Source: Microbulbifer sp. TB1203
Lineage (GTDB): Bacteria > Pseudomonadota > Gammaproteobacteria > Pseudomonadales > Cellvibrionaceae
Assembly (NCBI RefSeq): GCF_030997045.1
Contig: NZ_CP116899.1
Coordinates: 1,178,001 to 1,242,000, forward strand
Direction: 5' to 3'
DNA: 64,000 nt
Shown: piece after piece, positions 48,491-56,907 of the stretch
How positions within the stretch are numbered: position 1 is the first letter of the stretch
Layout of the letters: every line of letters begins with the position of its first letter
Made by a program: the position numbers and the translations under genes
Notes under the pieces: model-generated
Told to the model about the DNA's origin: nothing
The model's database searches: none
What the model saw: the letters and a program-made list of their open reading frames with translations, nothing else

Positions 48491-49873
48491 TCACAACACT
48501 CGCGAATACTGCGCGCCCTCAGTGCCCCCGTGCAGATAGGCATCGAACGCGGAGGCGGCGTTGCGGGCGAACCAGCGGCCACGGGAGGTGATGCGCAGAC
48601 AGTGTTCATCCTGCTCCAGTAGCCCGTCGTCGAACATGGGTTGCAGGCGGGCCAGCTCCTCGCGGAAGAGAACATCGAAAGGTGCCCCGGCGCGCCGCGA
48701 CACTTCTTCCTTTTCCAGCCGCAGGTGGCACATCAGCTCCATCACCAGGTACTGGCGCAAGCGGTCGTCAGCGGAGAGCTGCCAGCCGCGATAGGCGGCA
48801 AAGCCCTGCTCGCGAATACTTCCCACATAGTCTTTCAGGCGATGCCGGTTCTGCCAGTAGCCGTCGGCGCTGTAGCTGATTGCGGAGACCCCCAGTCCCA
48901 CCAGTGCGTCGGCAGGCATCACCGTGTAGCCCTGGAAGTTGCGCTTGAGTTCGCCCGCGCGGGCGGCCCGCGCCAGTTCGTCACCGGGCAGGGCAAAGTG
49001 GTCCATGCCGAGGAATTCGTAGCCGGCTTTTTCCAGCGCCGATACCGCCGCAAGCTGCATTGCGATTTTTTCCGCCGGTCTCGGCATGGCGTCCGTGTCG
49101 ATCAGCCGCTGCGCTTTGAAGCGGTGCGGTAGATGTGCGTAGTGGTAGAGCGCGATGCGGTCCGGTGCCAGTTCCTCGACTTTGTCGATGGTGCTCTGCA
49201 GGGTCTCGACGGTCTGCCGCGGCAGGCCGTAAATCAGGTCGTAGGAGATGGAGCGGAAGCCGAGCTCGCGCGCGGCGCGGGTCAGCTGTTCCACCTGCAG
49301 TGGGGTGCACAAGCGGTTGATCGCCTGCTGTACCGCGGGGTCGAAATCCTGGATACCCAGGCTCAGACGGTTGAAGCCCAGTTCGCGCAGTGTATCCAGG
49401 GTGTTTATTGCCAGGGTGCGCGGGTCGGCCTCGATACCGTATTCGACATCGTCACCGCTGCGGAGGTCGAACACTTCCCGCAGCCCTTCCACCAGGCGCC
49501 GCAGGTCGCTGTCATTCAGGAAGGTGGGCGTGCCGCCGCCCAGATGCAGTTGTACCACCGGGGCATCCGCCACCTTGTCGCGATACCCGCGCGCCTCCTC
49601 CAGCAGGTGGTCCAGGTAATCCGAAGCCAGCCCATATTGATTGGTGATCACTTTGTTGCAGGCGCAGAAGTAGCACAGGGAATGGCAGAAGGGGATGTGC
49701 ACATACAGCGACAGGCTGCGGACATTCTTCAGTGCGCGCCAGGGTGCCGCGCCGTCCAGGGGCCCGAAGCGGTCCGCGGTAGGATAGGAGGTGTAGCGCG
49801 GGCAGGGGCCGCTGTAGCGGGCCAGCAGCTCCGTCGACAAGTTCCCATCAGTGTGTTTCGACTCAAGTGTCAT
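48491..49873 (-). CDS. hemN: Oxygen-independent coproporphyrinogen III oxidase
   Basis: HemN is a radical-SAM enzyme that makes protoporphyrinogen IX without oxygen, so heme can be formed anaerobically for norB and nar enzymes. It has PRYTSYPTADRF near the start and the radical-SAM motif HIPFCHSLCYFCACNK (CxxxCxxC plus a fourth Cys). LHLGGGTPTFLNDSDL and NRLSLGIQDFDPAVQQAINR follow, with LIYGLPRQTVETL. The 460-residue length matches E. coli HemN. I chose ATG at 49873. A perfect FNR box lies at 49942-49955, correctly spaced for activation. Confidence 0.97.
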   Translation of the reverse strand: MTLESKHTDGNLSTELLARYSGPCPRYTSYPTADRFGPLDGAAPWRALKNVRSLSLYVHIPFCHSLCYFCACNKVITNQYGLASDYLDHLLEEARGYRDKVADAPVVQLHLGGGTPTFLNDSDLRRLVEGLREVFDLRSGDDVEYGIEADPRTLAINTLDTLRELGFNRLSLGIQDFDPAVQQAINRLCTPLQVEQLTRAARELGFRSISYDLIYGLPRQTVETLQSTIDKVEELAPDRIALYHYAHLPHRFKAQRLIDTDAMPRPAEKIAMQLAAVSALEKAGYEFLGMDHFALPGDELARAARAGELKRNFQGYTVMPADALVGLGVSAISYSADGYWQNRHRLKDYVGSIREQGFAAYRGWQLSADDRLRQYLVMELMCHLRLEKEEVSRRAGAPFDVLFREELARLQPMFDDGLLEQDEHCLRITSRGRWFARNAASAFDAYLHGGTEGAQYSRVL

Positions 49874-49941
49874 CTGGTGAAAGCCTTTCAACCTTTTTAC
49901 CTCAGTTACCCGCAGGTTATCCGGTTGCCGACCGATGACGC

Positions 49942-49955
49942 TTGATTCAAATCAA
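49942..49955 (-). promoter_or_regulatory. FNR/Anr box upstream of hemN
   Basis: TTGATTCAAATCAA is a perfect palindrome. With GATAAC (minus strand, 49922-49917) as -10, the transcription start would lie near 49910 and the box about 39-41 bp upstream. It is also just downstream of the nrdG stop. Confidence 0.88.
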
Positions 49956-49958
49956 CTT

Positions 49959-50675
49959 TTAGTCCCGCAGCGAAAGACTGTCGAAGCGGTGTTCGAGCCG
50001 TGCCACCAGCTTTTCCAGCGTACCGGGTGCTGGTGTCTCCATTGCCGGCTGGCAGTAGGCGGAGTCCAGGCACTGTTCACCGCGCGCCGTCTGTATGACG
50101 TAGCGGCGCACGCCGCAGTCGGCGAGGGCCAATGCCAGGTGTTCCACGTCGGTGGGGGAGAAGTCCCGCCAGTGCACGGTGGTGCGGCATTCGAAATCGA
50201 TACCGCTGTCGAGCAGCAGCGCCAGGCTCCGGGCGTGTCGCCGCCAGAGTCCGGGCCGGCCGCAGATACGGTCGTAGTCGGGCCCGTTTCCTTTGACATC
50301 CAGCCCCACCCAGTCGAGCAGTGGCAGCAGTTTCGCCATTCTCTCGGGATAGGGGCCGGCGGTGTGCAGGCCCACTTTGAAACCCATGGCTCTGGCCTGT
50401 GCTGCCGCCTCGGGCAGGTCGGGGTGCAGGGCCGGCTCGCCACCGCTGAAGACTACGCCTTCCAGCAGACCCTGCCGGCTTTCCAGGAAATTTCGGACTG
50501 TCTGCCATTCATGTGCTTCCCCGCGGCGCGAAACAATCATCTGTGGATTGTGGCAGTAGCCGCAACGCAATGGGCATCCCTGGGTGAACACCACACAGGC
50601 TAGATGCCCTGGGAAGTCGAGGGTGGTGAGTTGTGTCAGGCCGGCGATCGGCAAGCGGATTTTCGGGTTGGGCAT
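49959..50675 (-). CDS. nrdG: Anaerobic ribonucleotide reductase activase NrdG
   Basis: NrdG is a radical-SAM protein that abstracts hydrogen from the NrdD glycine to make the glycyl radical. The cluster motif is TQGCPLRCGYCHNPQM (Cys34, Cys38, Cys41), then VVFSGGEPALHPDLPEA and VGLDVKGNGPDYDRI. At 238 residues it is longer than E. coli NrdG (154) and of the size common in Pseudomonas (radical-SAM core plus extension). I chose ATG at 50675; an upstream GTG adds seven residues. It is the last gene of the nrdD, glycyl-domain, nrdG cluster. Confidence 0.94.
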   Translation of the reverse strand: MPNPKIRLPIAGLTQLTTLDFPGHLACVVFTQGCPLRCGYCHNPQMIVSRRGEAHEWQTVRNFLESRQGLLEGVVFSGGEPALHPDLPEAAAQARAMGFKVGLHTAGPYPERMAKLLPLLDWVGLDVKGNGPDYDRICGRPGLWRRHARSLALLLDSGIDFECRTTVHWRDFSPTDVEHLALALADCGVRRYVIQTARGEQCLDSAYCQPAMETPAPGTLEKLVARLEHRFDSLSLRD

Positions 50676-50731
50676 GGTGTCATCGGTATCGCGCACCGGG
50701 GAACGGTGGTTCCCCGGCGATTTGTCGCTGG

Positions 50732-50902
50732 TTAGAGACCGGCGGTTTGCTGGGTGAAGTGGCGGCGTTCGCGGTGTTCGGAGCGCTTGCCGAGGTTGAA
50801 CTGGCTGACCGGGCGGTGATAGCCCATCACCCGGGTCCAGACTTCGCAGCGCTGGCGCAGTTCGGTGGGCAGGTTTTCGCGTTGGGAGGTTGTTGTGGTC
50901 AT
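50732..50902 (-). CDS. Stand-alone glycyl-radical domain of anaerobic ribonucleotide reductase
   Basis: This 56-codon gene starts at ATG 50902 with a strong Shine-Dalgarno (AAGGAG about nine bases upstream). Its product is MTTTTSQRENLPTELRQRCE, then VWTRVMGYHRPVSQFNLGKRSEHRERRHF and a short tail. The segment from EVWTRV to ERRHF matches the extreme C-terminus of ordinary NrdD proteins, where the Gly of RVxGY is the radical site (Gly27 here). The neighbouring 591-residue NrdD lacks exactly this part. It lies between nrdD (56 bp) and nrdG (56 bp), so all three should be cotranscribed. I infer that the small protein docks on NrdD as the radical-carrying subunit, as GrcA/YfiD does for pyruvate formate-lyase. 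Confidence 0.85.
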   Translation of the reverse strand: MTTTTSQRENLPTELRQRCEVWTRVMGYHRPVSQFNLGKRSEHRERRHFTQQTAGL

Positions 50903-50958
50903 GTTCGTTGACTCCTTCTGTGGGTTCTGTGGGTGGTAAGTGGTCTGCCGTTCGCCGG

Positions 50959-52734
50959 TCACACCGGCACTGGCTCTCGGGCGGGAATGTTGTTCAGGTC
51001 GGCAGCCCGGGCCTGTTGCTCCAGCAGCGCATCGTCGCATTGCGGGCAGAACTCGTGTTCACCGGCCAGGTAGCCGTGCATCGGACAGATCGAGAAGGTC
51101 GGGGTGACGGTCAGGTAGGGCAGCCGGAAGCGCGACAGGGCGGTGCGCACCAGCTTGCGGCAGGTTTCCGCGCTGGAAAGCCGCTCGCGCATGTAAAGGT
51201 GAAGTACGGTACCGCCGGTGTAGCGGGTCTGCAGCGGATCCTGGTGCAGCAGCGCCTCGAAGGGGTCGTCGGTATAACCCACGGGCAACTGGCTTGAGTT
51301 GGTGTAATAGGGGGCCTCGGGGGTGCCGGCCTGGAGAATGCCGGGAAAGCGGCGGGCATCTTCCTTGGCGAAACGGTAGGTGGTGCCCTCCGCCGGGGTA
51401 GCCTCCAGATTGTAGAGGTGTTCGGTCGACTCCTGGAATTCGCGCAGACGCGCGCGCACGTGTTCGAGCAGTTCGAGCGCCATATCCCGGCCCTCCTCGC
51501 TGGCGATGTCCAGGCGGTCGCCGGTGAAGTTGCGCACCATCTCGTTGAGGCCGTTGGCGCCCACTGTTGAGAAGTGATTGTGCAGAGTGCCCAGGTAGCG
51601 CTTGGTGTAGGGGTAGAGGCCGGCGTCCATCCATTCCTGGATGCGTTCGCGCTTGATCTCCAGACTGTCGCGGCCGAGTTCCAACAGTCGATCCAGCTCG
51701 CCGTACAGCCCTGCCTTGTCGCCCTGGAAGCGATGGCCGAGGCGCGCGCAGTTGATCGTCACCACGCCCAGCGAGCCGGTCTGCTCGGCGCTGCCGAAGA
51801 GGCCGTTGCCGCGCTTGAGCAACTCGCCGAGGTCGAGTTGAAGCCGGCAGCACATCGAGCGCACCATATGCGGCTGCAGGTCCGAATTGAGGAAATTCTG
51901 GAAGTAGGGCAGGCCATACTTGGCGGTCAGCGCGAACAGCCGCTCGGCGTTATCGCTCTGCCAATCGAAGTCGGCGGTGATGTTGTAGGTGGGAATCGGG
52001 AAGGTGAAAACCCGGCCCTGGCGGTCGCCGGCTTCCATGACCTCGAGGTAGGCCCGATTGAGCAGGTCCATCTCGTGCTGCAACTCGCCGTAGGTGAAGG
52101 GCTGCTCCTCGCCGCCGATCACCGGCACCTGGTCGCGGAGGTCCTCCGGGCACACCCAGTCAAAGGTCAGGTTGGTGAAGGGGGTCTGGCTGCCCCAGCG
52201 CGAGGGTACGTTGAGGTTGTAGATGAACTCCTGGATGGCTTGCCTCACCTCGGTATATTGCAAGCTGTCGCGGCGTACATAGGGTGCCAGATAGGTATCG
52301 AAGGAGCTGAAAGCCTGGGCGCCGGCCCATTCGTTCTGCAGGGTGCCGAGGAAGTTGACCATCTGCCCCAGGGCGCTGGAGAGGTGTCGCGGCGGATTGC
52401 TCTCGGCGCGGTCGGGCACGCCGTTGAAGCCTTCGTGGAGCAGACTGCGCAGCGACCAGCCGGCGCAGTAACCGCCCAGCATGTCCAGGTCGTGCAGGTG
52501 CAGGTCCCCTTCCCGGTGTGCCGCACCGATCTCGGCCGGGTAGACCTCGTCCAGCCAGTAGTTTGCGATCAGCTTGCCGGAGATATTGAGGATCAGCCCG
52601 CCCAGCGAATAGCCCTGGTTGGCGTTGGCATGCACGCGCCAGTCGGCACGCTTCAGGTATTCGTCGACGGTGGAAGCCACTGCGATATGGCGGGGCTGTG
52701 TGGCGTGGAGGGTAATGGAATTATTCCTTGGCAT
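50959..52734 (-). CDS. nrdD: Anaerobic (class III) ribonucleotide reductase NrdD, lacking ATP-cone and glycyl-radical tail
   Basis: NrdD reduces ribonucleoside triphosphates to deoxy forms in the absence of oxygen. The 591-residue protein opens almost directly with the catalytic barrel (NANQGYSLGGLILNISGKLIANYWLDEVY, then HLHDLDMLGGYCAGWSL), so the roughly 90-residue ATP-cone found in E. coli NrdD is missing. Barrel features include NLNVPSRWGSQTPFTNLTFDW, FPIPTYNI, SMCCRLQLDL (Cys radical site region) and NHFSTVGANGLNEM. It ends with a zinc motif CPMH...CPQC and then PAREPVPV, with no RVxGY. The start is ATG 52734 (GTG 52737 possible). An FNR-type box lies at 52812. Confidence 0.94.
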   Translation of the reverse strand: MPRNNSITLHATQPRHIAVASTVDEYLKRADWRVHANANQGYSLGGLILNISGKLIANYWLDEVYPAEIGAAHREGDLHLHDLDMLGGYCAGWSLRSLLHEGFNGVPDRAESNPPRHLSSALGQMVNFLGTLQNEWAGAQAFSSFDTYLAPYVRRDSLQYTEVRQAIQEFIYNLNVPSRWGSQTPFTNLTFDWVCPEDLRDQVPVIGGEEQPFTYGELQHEMDLLNRAYLEVMEAGDRQGRVFTFPIPTYNITADFDWQSDNAERLFALTAKYGLPYFQNFLNSDLQPHMVRSMCCRLQLDLGELLKRGNGLFGSAEQTGSLGVVTINCARLGHRFQGDKAGLYGELDRLLELGRDSLEIKRERIQEWMDAGLYPYTKRYLGTLHNHFSTVGANGLNEMVRNFTGDRLDIASEEGRDMALELLEHVRARLREFQESTEHLYNLEATPAEGTTYRFAKEDARRFPGILQAGTPEAPYYTNSSQLPVGYTDDPFEALLHQDPLQTRYTGGTVLHLYMRERLSSAETCRKLVRTALSRFRLPYLTVTPTFSICPMHGYLAGEHEFCPQCDDALLEQQARAADLNNIPAREPVPV

Positions 52735-52811
52735 CACTATATATACCGATTTTTTTTGACTTTAACACCATATGTAGTGGTTCAGGTTAGGGGAGCTTGC
52801 AAGTGACCGCC

Positions 52812-52825
52812 TTGATTTGTGTCAA
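52812..52825 (-). promoter_or_regulatory. FNR/Anr-type box upstream of nrdD
   Basis: TTGATTTGTGTCAA differs from the palindrome TTGAT-N4-ATCAA at one base. It lies about 84 bp (centre) before the nrdD ATG. The minus strand TACATA (52776-52771) is the nearest -10-like element and would put the box at about -54, so the exact promoter geometry is uncertain. Confidence 0.7.
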
Positions 52826-52903
52826 GGCGGCGGCAGGTAGACGGGAGAATGTAGGGGAGAACAGAAAAAGAGGTGCCAAGACACGAGGGCGAAAACCCTC
52901 GAA

Positions 52904-54142
52904 TCAGGCAAAGGGTGATTCAAGCGGAGTGAGTTCCACCAGGGTACCCGCCGGCAGGTCACCACTGCTGTGCGGCAAGACGATAAAACAGTTGGCATTC
53001 GCCAGTCCGGATAATATATGGCTTCCCTGATGTCCCACTGCGGCCACCTCCAGCTCGCCTCGCCGGTTCCGGGAATAGAACCCGCGTTGAAAGTCCACTC
53101 GCCCGGGCTTTTTCTTCAGTGGGGATACCAATCGGGCACACAGGCTTGTCCGGGGCTTCGGGGTTGAACCCCGCAGCTGGGCCAATGCCGGAATCACTAA
53201 TTGCTGGAAGGTAACCAGGGCTGAAACACGATTGCCCGGCAGGCCAAACAAGGGGGTGTCTCCGACACGTCCAAATGCAAATGGCTTTCCCGGTTTCATC
53301 GCAATCTTCCACAGGTAGATTTCACCGAGTGACTCGATGACTTCCCGCGTGTAATCCGCCTCGCCCACCGAAACCCCACCGGAAGTGATGATGGCATCGG
53401 CTCTGGCGGCAACATTTTCCAGTGCATCGGAAATCTGTTGGCGATCGTCCGGCAGTATGCCGAGATCGAGAACTTCGACGTGCATTTGCTGCAGGGCGGA
53501 TTGCAGGGCAATCCGGTTGCTGTCGTAAATGCCACCCGCGGTCAGTGGGGTTCCCGGCTGCTGCAGCTCATCGCCAGTGGAGAATAGCGCGACAACCGGC
53601 TTGCGCACTGCGACTATCGAGCCTGTGCCGGCGGCGGCCGCAAGAGCGATATGGGCAGTGGTAATCTGTTGTCCTGGAATCAGGAGTTCCGTTCCGGTCA
53701 CTACGTCTTCGCCGCGACGCCGGATATGCTCCCCCTCAGCTACAGTTTTGCGAATGAATATCCGGTCGCCCTGCACCTCGACATTTTCCTGCATTACCAC
53801 CGTATCCGCCCCCTCCGGAATGACCGCACCGGTCATGATGCGCACAGCGCAGCCGGAGGGAAGGGGATTTTCAAAAGGGGCGCCCGCGAAGGATTTTCCG
53901 ACCAGTTTCAACGGCTCGCTGTCGGTCAGATCCCTGTGCCGTATCGCGTAACCATCCATTGCGGAATTGTCGAAAGAGGGGAGGTCGATCTGCGCAAACA
54001 CTGGTTCGGCAAGTGTCCGGCCGGCGGCGTTCGCCAGTGGTACGCGCTCCACTCCGCTGACTGGAGTTATGGATTCGACCAGCTGGCGGCGGGCCTCCTC
54101 TATCGGCATCAGGCCGGGTTGGCTGCAGCAGTCTTTTGACAT
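52904..54142 (-). CDS. moeA: Molybdopterin molybdenumtransferase MoeA
   Basis: MoeA inserts molybdate into adenylated molybdopterin to give Mo-cofactor, needed by nitrate reductase NarG. The 412-residue protein has PSFDNSAMDGYAIR, CAVRIMTGAVIPEGADTVVMQENVE, STGDELQQPGTPLTAGGIYDSNRIAL and the catalytic block ITSGGVSVGEADYTREVI (Asp/Glu), ending in KIAMKPGKPFAFG and FGLPGNRVSALVTF. It begins MSKDCCSQPGLMPIEEA. It lies downstream of narL on the same strand and is a typical companion of nar clusters. Weak NarL-like bases (CACCCATAAGGGGTA, 54206-54220) lie just upstream but with wrong spacing. Confidence 0.97.
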   Translation of the reverse strand: MSKDCCSQPGLMPIEEARRQLVESITPVSGVERVPLANAAGRTLAEPVFAQIDLPSFDNSAMDGYAIRHRDLTDSEPLKLVGKSFAGAPFENPLPSGCAVRIMTGAVIPEGADTVVMQENVEVQGDRIFIRKTVAEGEHIRRRGEDVVTGTELLIPGQQITTAHIALAAAAGTGSIVAVRKPVVALFSTGDELQQPGTPLTAGGIYDSNRIALQSALQQMHVEVLDLGILPDDRQQISDALENVAARADAIITSGGVSVGEADYTREVIESLGEIYLWKIAMKPGKPFAFGRVGDTPLFGLPGNRVSALVTFQQLVIPALAQLRGSTPKPRTSLCARLVSPLKKKPGRVDFQRGFYSRNRRGELEVAAVGHQGSHILSGLANANCFIVLPHSSGDLPAGTLVELTPLESPFA

Positions 54143-54228
54143 AAAGCTAATTCGCTCAAATGGGATTGAGCGAAAAGGCTAACAAGCGGCTACAGGTCGG
54201 ACTATCACCCATAAGGGGTAAACGCCGA

Positions 54229-54906
54229 CTAGCGTTCGGAAGATCGGCTGCTGGAGGCGGGTTCGCTGCGCTTCTGGTTAACCATCCACACCGCCGCCTC
54301 TATGCGGGAGCGCATGTTGAGTTTTTTCAGTAGATGTTTGACATGTACCTTGACGGTGGCGTCGGAGATGTCGAGTTCACGGGCGATCAGCTTGTTACTG
54401 AGTCCCATCGCGATCTGCTGCAGTATCTGGTATTCGCGGCTGGTCAGGGTGGAAAGCACATCGGCGCCGGAAGTGTCCGGCTTGCGCAGTGCAGAGGCGA
54501 GAATTTCAGTAAGGCGCTGGCTTATTGCCAGCTTGCCATGGGTTGCCGCCAGTACCTGCTCCAGAATTTCTTCCGGGTCCATATCTTTCAGCAGGTAGCC
54601 ATCGGCACCGGCACGTATACAGGCCACCACGTCGGCGTTATTGTCGGAAACCGTCAGCATCACGATGCGGGCGCTGACATCGGAGGCGCGCATCGCCCGC
54701 AGCGTATCCAAGCCGTCCATGCCCCGCATATTCAGGTCCAGCAGGATGATGTCCGGATCGCACTCCTGCGCCAGCTTCACCGCCTCTTCACCGCTGCTGG
54801 CCTCCGCCACCAGTTCGAGACGGGGCTCCAGGCTGAAGAGTTGCATCAGTCCTTTGCGGAATAGAGGATGATCGTCAACCATCATGACTCTTGCTGGACT
54901 GGACAT
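54229..54906 (-). CDS. narL: Nitrate/nitrite response regulator NarL
   Basis: This 225-residue NarL-family regulator has a receiver domain with VMMVDDHPLFRKGL (acidic pocket), phosphoacceptor Asp in DIILLDLNMRGMDG, and the conserved Lys in GYLLKDMDPEEIL. The LuxR-type HTH is LTSREYQILQQIAMGLSNKLIARELDISDATVKVHVKHLLKKLN. It pairs with the sensor NarX at 60608, which is 6 kb away on the same strand with other genes between, unlike the usual adjacent narXL. I chose ATG at 54906; the upstream open frame is promoter DNA containing a NarL site at 54981. Confidence 0.96.
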   Translation of the reverse strand: MSSPARVMMVDDHPLFRKGLMQLFSLEPRLELVAEASSGEEAVKLAQECDPDIILLDLNMRGMDGLDTLRAMRASDVSARIVMLTVSDNNADVVACIRAGADGYLLKDMDPEEILEQVLAATHGKLAISQRLTEILASALRKPDTSGADVLSTLTSREYQILQQIAMGLSNKLIARELDISDATVKVHVKHLLKKLNMRSRIEAAVWMVNQKRSEPASSSRSSER

Positions 54907-54980
54907 GATTTTTCCCGCCTTGCTCTGTACCGGATTCTGAATATCTGATGCTAACACAAGTGGGCGGCAGTGGAGCCGAC

Positions 54981-54996
54981 TACCCCAAAGTGGGTA
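54981..54996. promoter_or_regulatory. NarL 7-2-7 binding site between narL and narK
   Basis: TACCCCA-AA-GTGGGTA is a convergent pair of NarL heptamers (consensus TACYYMT) with the 2-bp spacing preferred by NarL. It lies 75 bp upstream of narL's ATG and 175 bp upstream of narK's GTG, so it could control either or both. Confidence 0.82.
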
Positions 54997-55170
54997 GGGA
55001 GCCCCAGCGCTTTCCATCGGTACGGATTGACGGGGCGGCCGCAGAGAGGAGTGCACATGGCGATATCGAGATTCGCCGTGGAAAACGGAGTACTTATTGA
55101 TGGTAATTGAGCGCTGTCGCGGGGGCGGCCATAGTGGCATCAAGAAACATTTTGAGCAGGAGCCGCCACT

Positions 55171-56784
55171 GTGTCCGACATATACGATTGGTCCCCGGAG
55201 AACAGCCAGTTCTGGCAGTCCCGGGGAAGGAAAATTGCGAGCCGCAATCTGTGGATTTCAATTCCCAGCCTGCTGGCCGGATTCGCAGTATGGCTGTACT
55301 GGGGAATCATCACTGTACAGATGCTCAATCTGGGCTTCCCCATCGCCAAGTCTGAGCTGTTCACCCTGATGGCGATCGCCGGTTTGACCGGCGCCACACT
55401 GCGTATTCCCAGCAGTTTCTTCATCCGTCTGTGCGGTGGACGCAACACCATAGTATTCACCACCGCTCTGTTGATCATTCCCGCCCTGGGAACGGGGATC
55501 GCATTGCAGGACCGCAATACGCCGCTGTGGATCTTCCAGTTGTTGGCTCTCCTCAGCGGTCTGGGCGGTGGTAACTTTGCTTCCTCCATGTCCAATATCA
55601 GCTTTTTCTTCCCCCGGGAGAAACAGGGGCTGGCTCTTGGGCTGAACGCGGGGCTCGGCAACTTCGGCGTCACCACCATGCAGATACTGGTGCCGCTGTT
55701 TATGACCTTCGGTGCCTTTGGCGCCATGGGCGGAGATCCGATGACACTGGTGAGTTCATCCGGAACCCTGATCGGAAAAATCCCCGCGGGTTCCCAGGCG
55801 TGGATACAGAATGCCGGGTTTCTCTGGCTGCTGATTCTGGTGCCCCTGGTACTGGCTGGCTGGTTTGGTATGAACAATATCCGTACCGAAGAGGTGTCGC
55901 CGGATATCGGCAACCCGGTCAGCGCCTTTGGCAAGATGACCCTGATGCTCGGCATAGGTTTCCTCACCGCCGTGGTGGGCCTTTGGTTACTGCTGCCGGA
56001 GAGTGCGAACGGGTCCGGGTGGGGAGTACCCAAGGAAATTGTGCTGGTCTTCGTGATTTTCGGCACTGTCTGCGGCCTGAAGTTATTACCCGGGGAAATC
56101 AGAAGCAGCCTGAACAGGCAATACCGAATCTTCAACCACAAGCACACCTGGGTAATGAGCGTGATTTACACCATGACCTTTGGCAGCTTTATCGGTTATT
56201 CGGCCGCTTTCCCCCTGGCGATCAAAGTGATCTTTGGCTACAGCCACGTGGCGGTCGACGGCGTGATGACTCACAGCACTGTCAATGCAAACGGCCCCAG
56301 TGCACTGATGTACGCGTGGATGGGGCCTTTTATCGGCGCACTGATTCGCCCGGTTGGGGGTTGGATTGCCGACCGGATCGGCGGGGCCCTGGTAACCCAG
56401 GTATGTGCACTGGTGATGGTTGTCAGTGCACTGGGTGTGTCCTACTACATGAAAGCGGCCTATGCATCCGCAACGCCGGAGGAGTATTTCGTACCCTTTT
56501 TCCTGTTGTTCCTGGTCCTGTTTGCGGCCACGGGAATAGGCAACGGCTCGACTTTCCGCACCATTGCCATGGTGTTTCCAAAAGAGCAGGCCGGCCCCGT
56601 GCTGGGGTGGACTTCCGCGGTAGCCGCGTACGGAGCCTTCTATATCCCGAAAGTATTCGGCGAACAGATCAAGGCGACTACCCCGGAATACGCATTGATG
56701 GGGTTTGCCGTTTTCTACGCACTATGCCTGGTTATCAACTACTGGTACTACCTGCGCAAAGGCAGCGAATTCTATAACCCCTGA
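55171..56784 (+). CDS. narK: Nitrate/nitrite transporter NarK
   Basis: NarK is a major facilitator superfamily nitrate/nitrite antiporter or symporter in the inner membrane. It is 537 residues with twelve hydrophobic helices. It begins MSDIYDWSPENSQFWQSRGRKIASRNLWISIPSLL and carries the nitrate signature LLSGLGGGNFASSMSNISFFFPREKQG and GLGNFGVT, as well as FATGIGNGSTFRTIAMVFPKEQAG near the second half, read here as AATGIGNGSTFRTI. Conserved Arg residues are in TLRIPSSFF and PVGGWIADR. GTG start at 55171 has AGGAG eight bases upstream. A NarL site lies upstream at 54981. Confidence 0.96.
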   Translation: MSDIYDWSPENSQFWQSRGRKIASRNLWISIPSLLAGFAVWLYWGIITVQMLNLGFPIAKSELFTLMAIAGLTGATLRIPSSFFIRLCGGRNTIVFTTALLIIPALGTGIALQDRNTPLWIFQLLALLSGLGGGNFASSMSNISFFFPREKQGLALGLNAGLGNFGVTTMQILVPLFMTFGAFGAMGGDPMTLVSSSGTLIGKIPAGSQAWIQNAGFLWLLILVPLVLAGWFGMNNIRTEEVSPDIGNPVSAFGKMTLMLGIGFLTAVVGLWLLLPESANGSGWGVPKEIVLVFVIFGTVCGLKLLPGEIRSSLNRQYRIFNHKHTWVMSVIYTMTFGSFIGYSAAFPLAIKVIFGYSHVAVDGVMTHSTVNANGPSALMYAWMGPFIGALIRPVGGWIADRIGGALVTQVCALVMVVSALGVSYYMKAAYASATPEEYFVPFFLLFLVLFAATGIGNGSTFRTIAMVFPKEQAGPVLGWTSAVAAYGAFYIPKVFGEQIKATTPEYALMGFAVFYALCLVINYWYYLRKGSEFYNP

Positions 56785-56907
56785 TCAAATCGGGTGGGGC
56801 CATGATTGAGAGAGGGGCACCCCCTCTCATTTTTTTGGTCCTGACCTTGGCGCCGGCCATTGTGAGTGTTCTCCCGATATCCCCGATGCCTAAGGAGAAG
56901 TGTTGTG

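Noticed and set aside
54206..54220. NarL site upstream of moeA (CACCCAT-A-AGGGGTA)
   Set aside because: Spacing is one base, not two, and the first heptamer has a mismatch at a conserved T; kept only as a remark under moeA.
55098..55112. FNR box upstream of narK (TTGATGGTAATTGA)
   Set aside because: The right half ATTGA does not match ATCAA well, so it is not reported as a feature.
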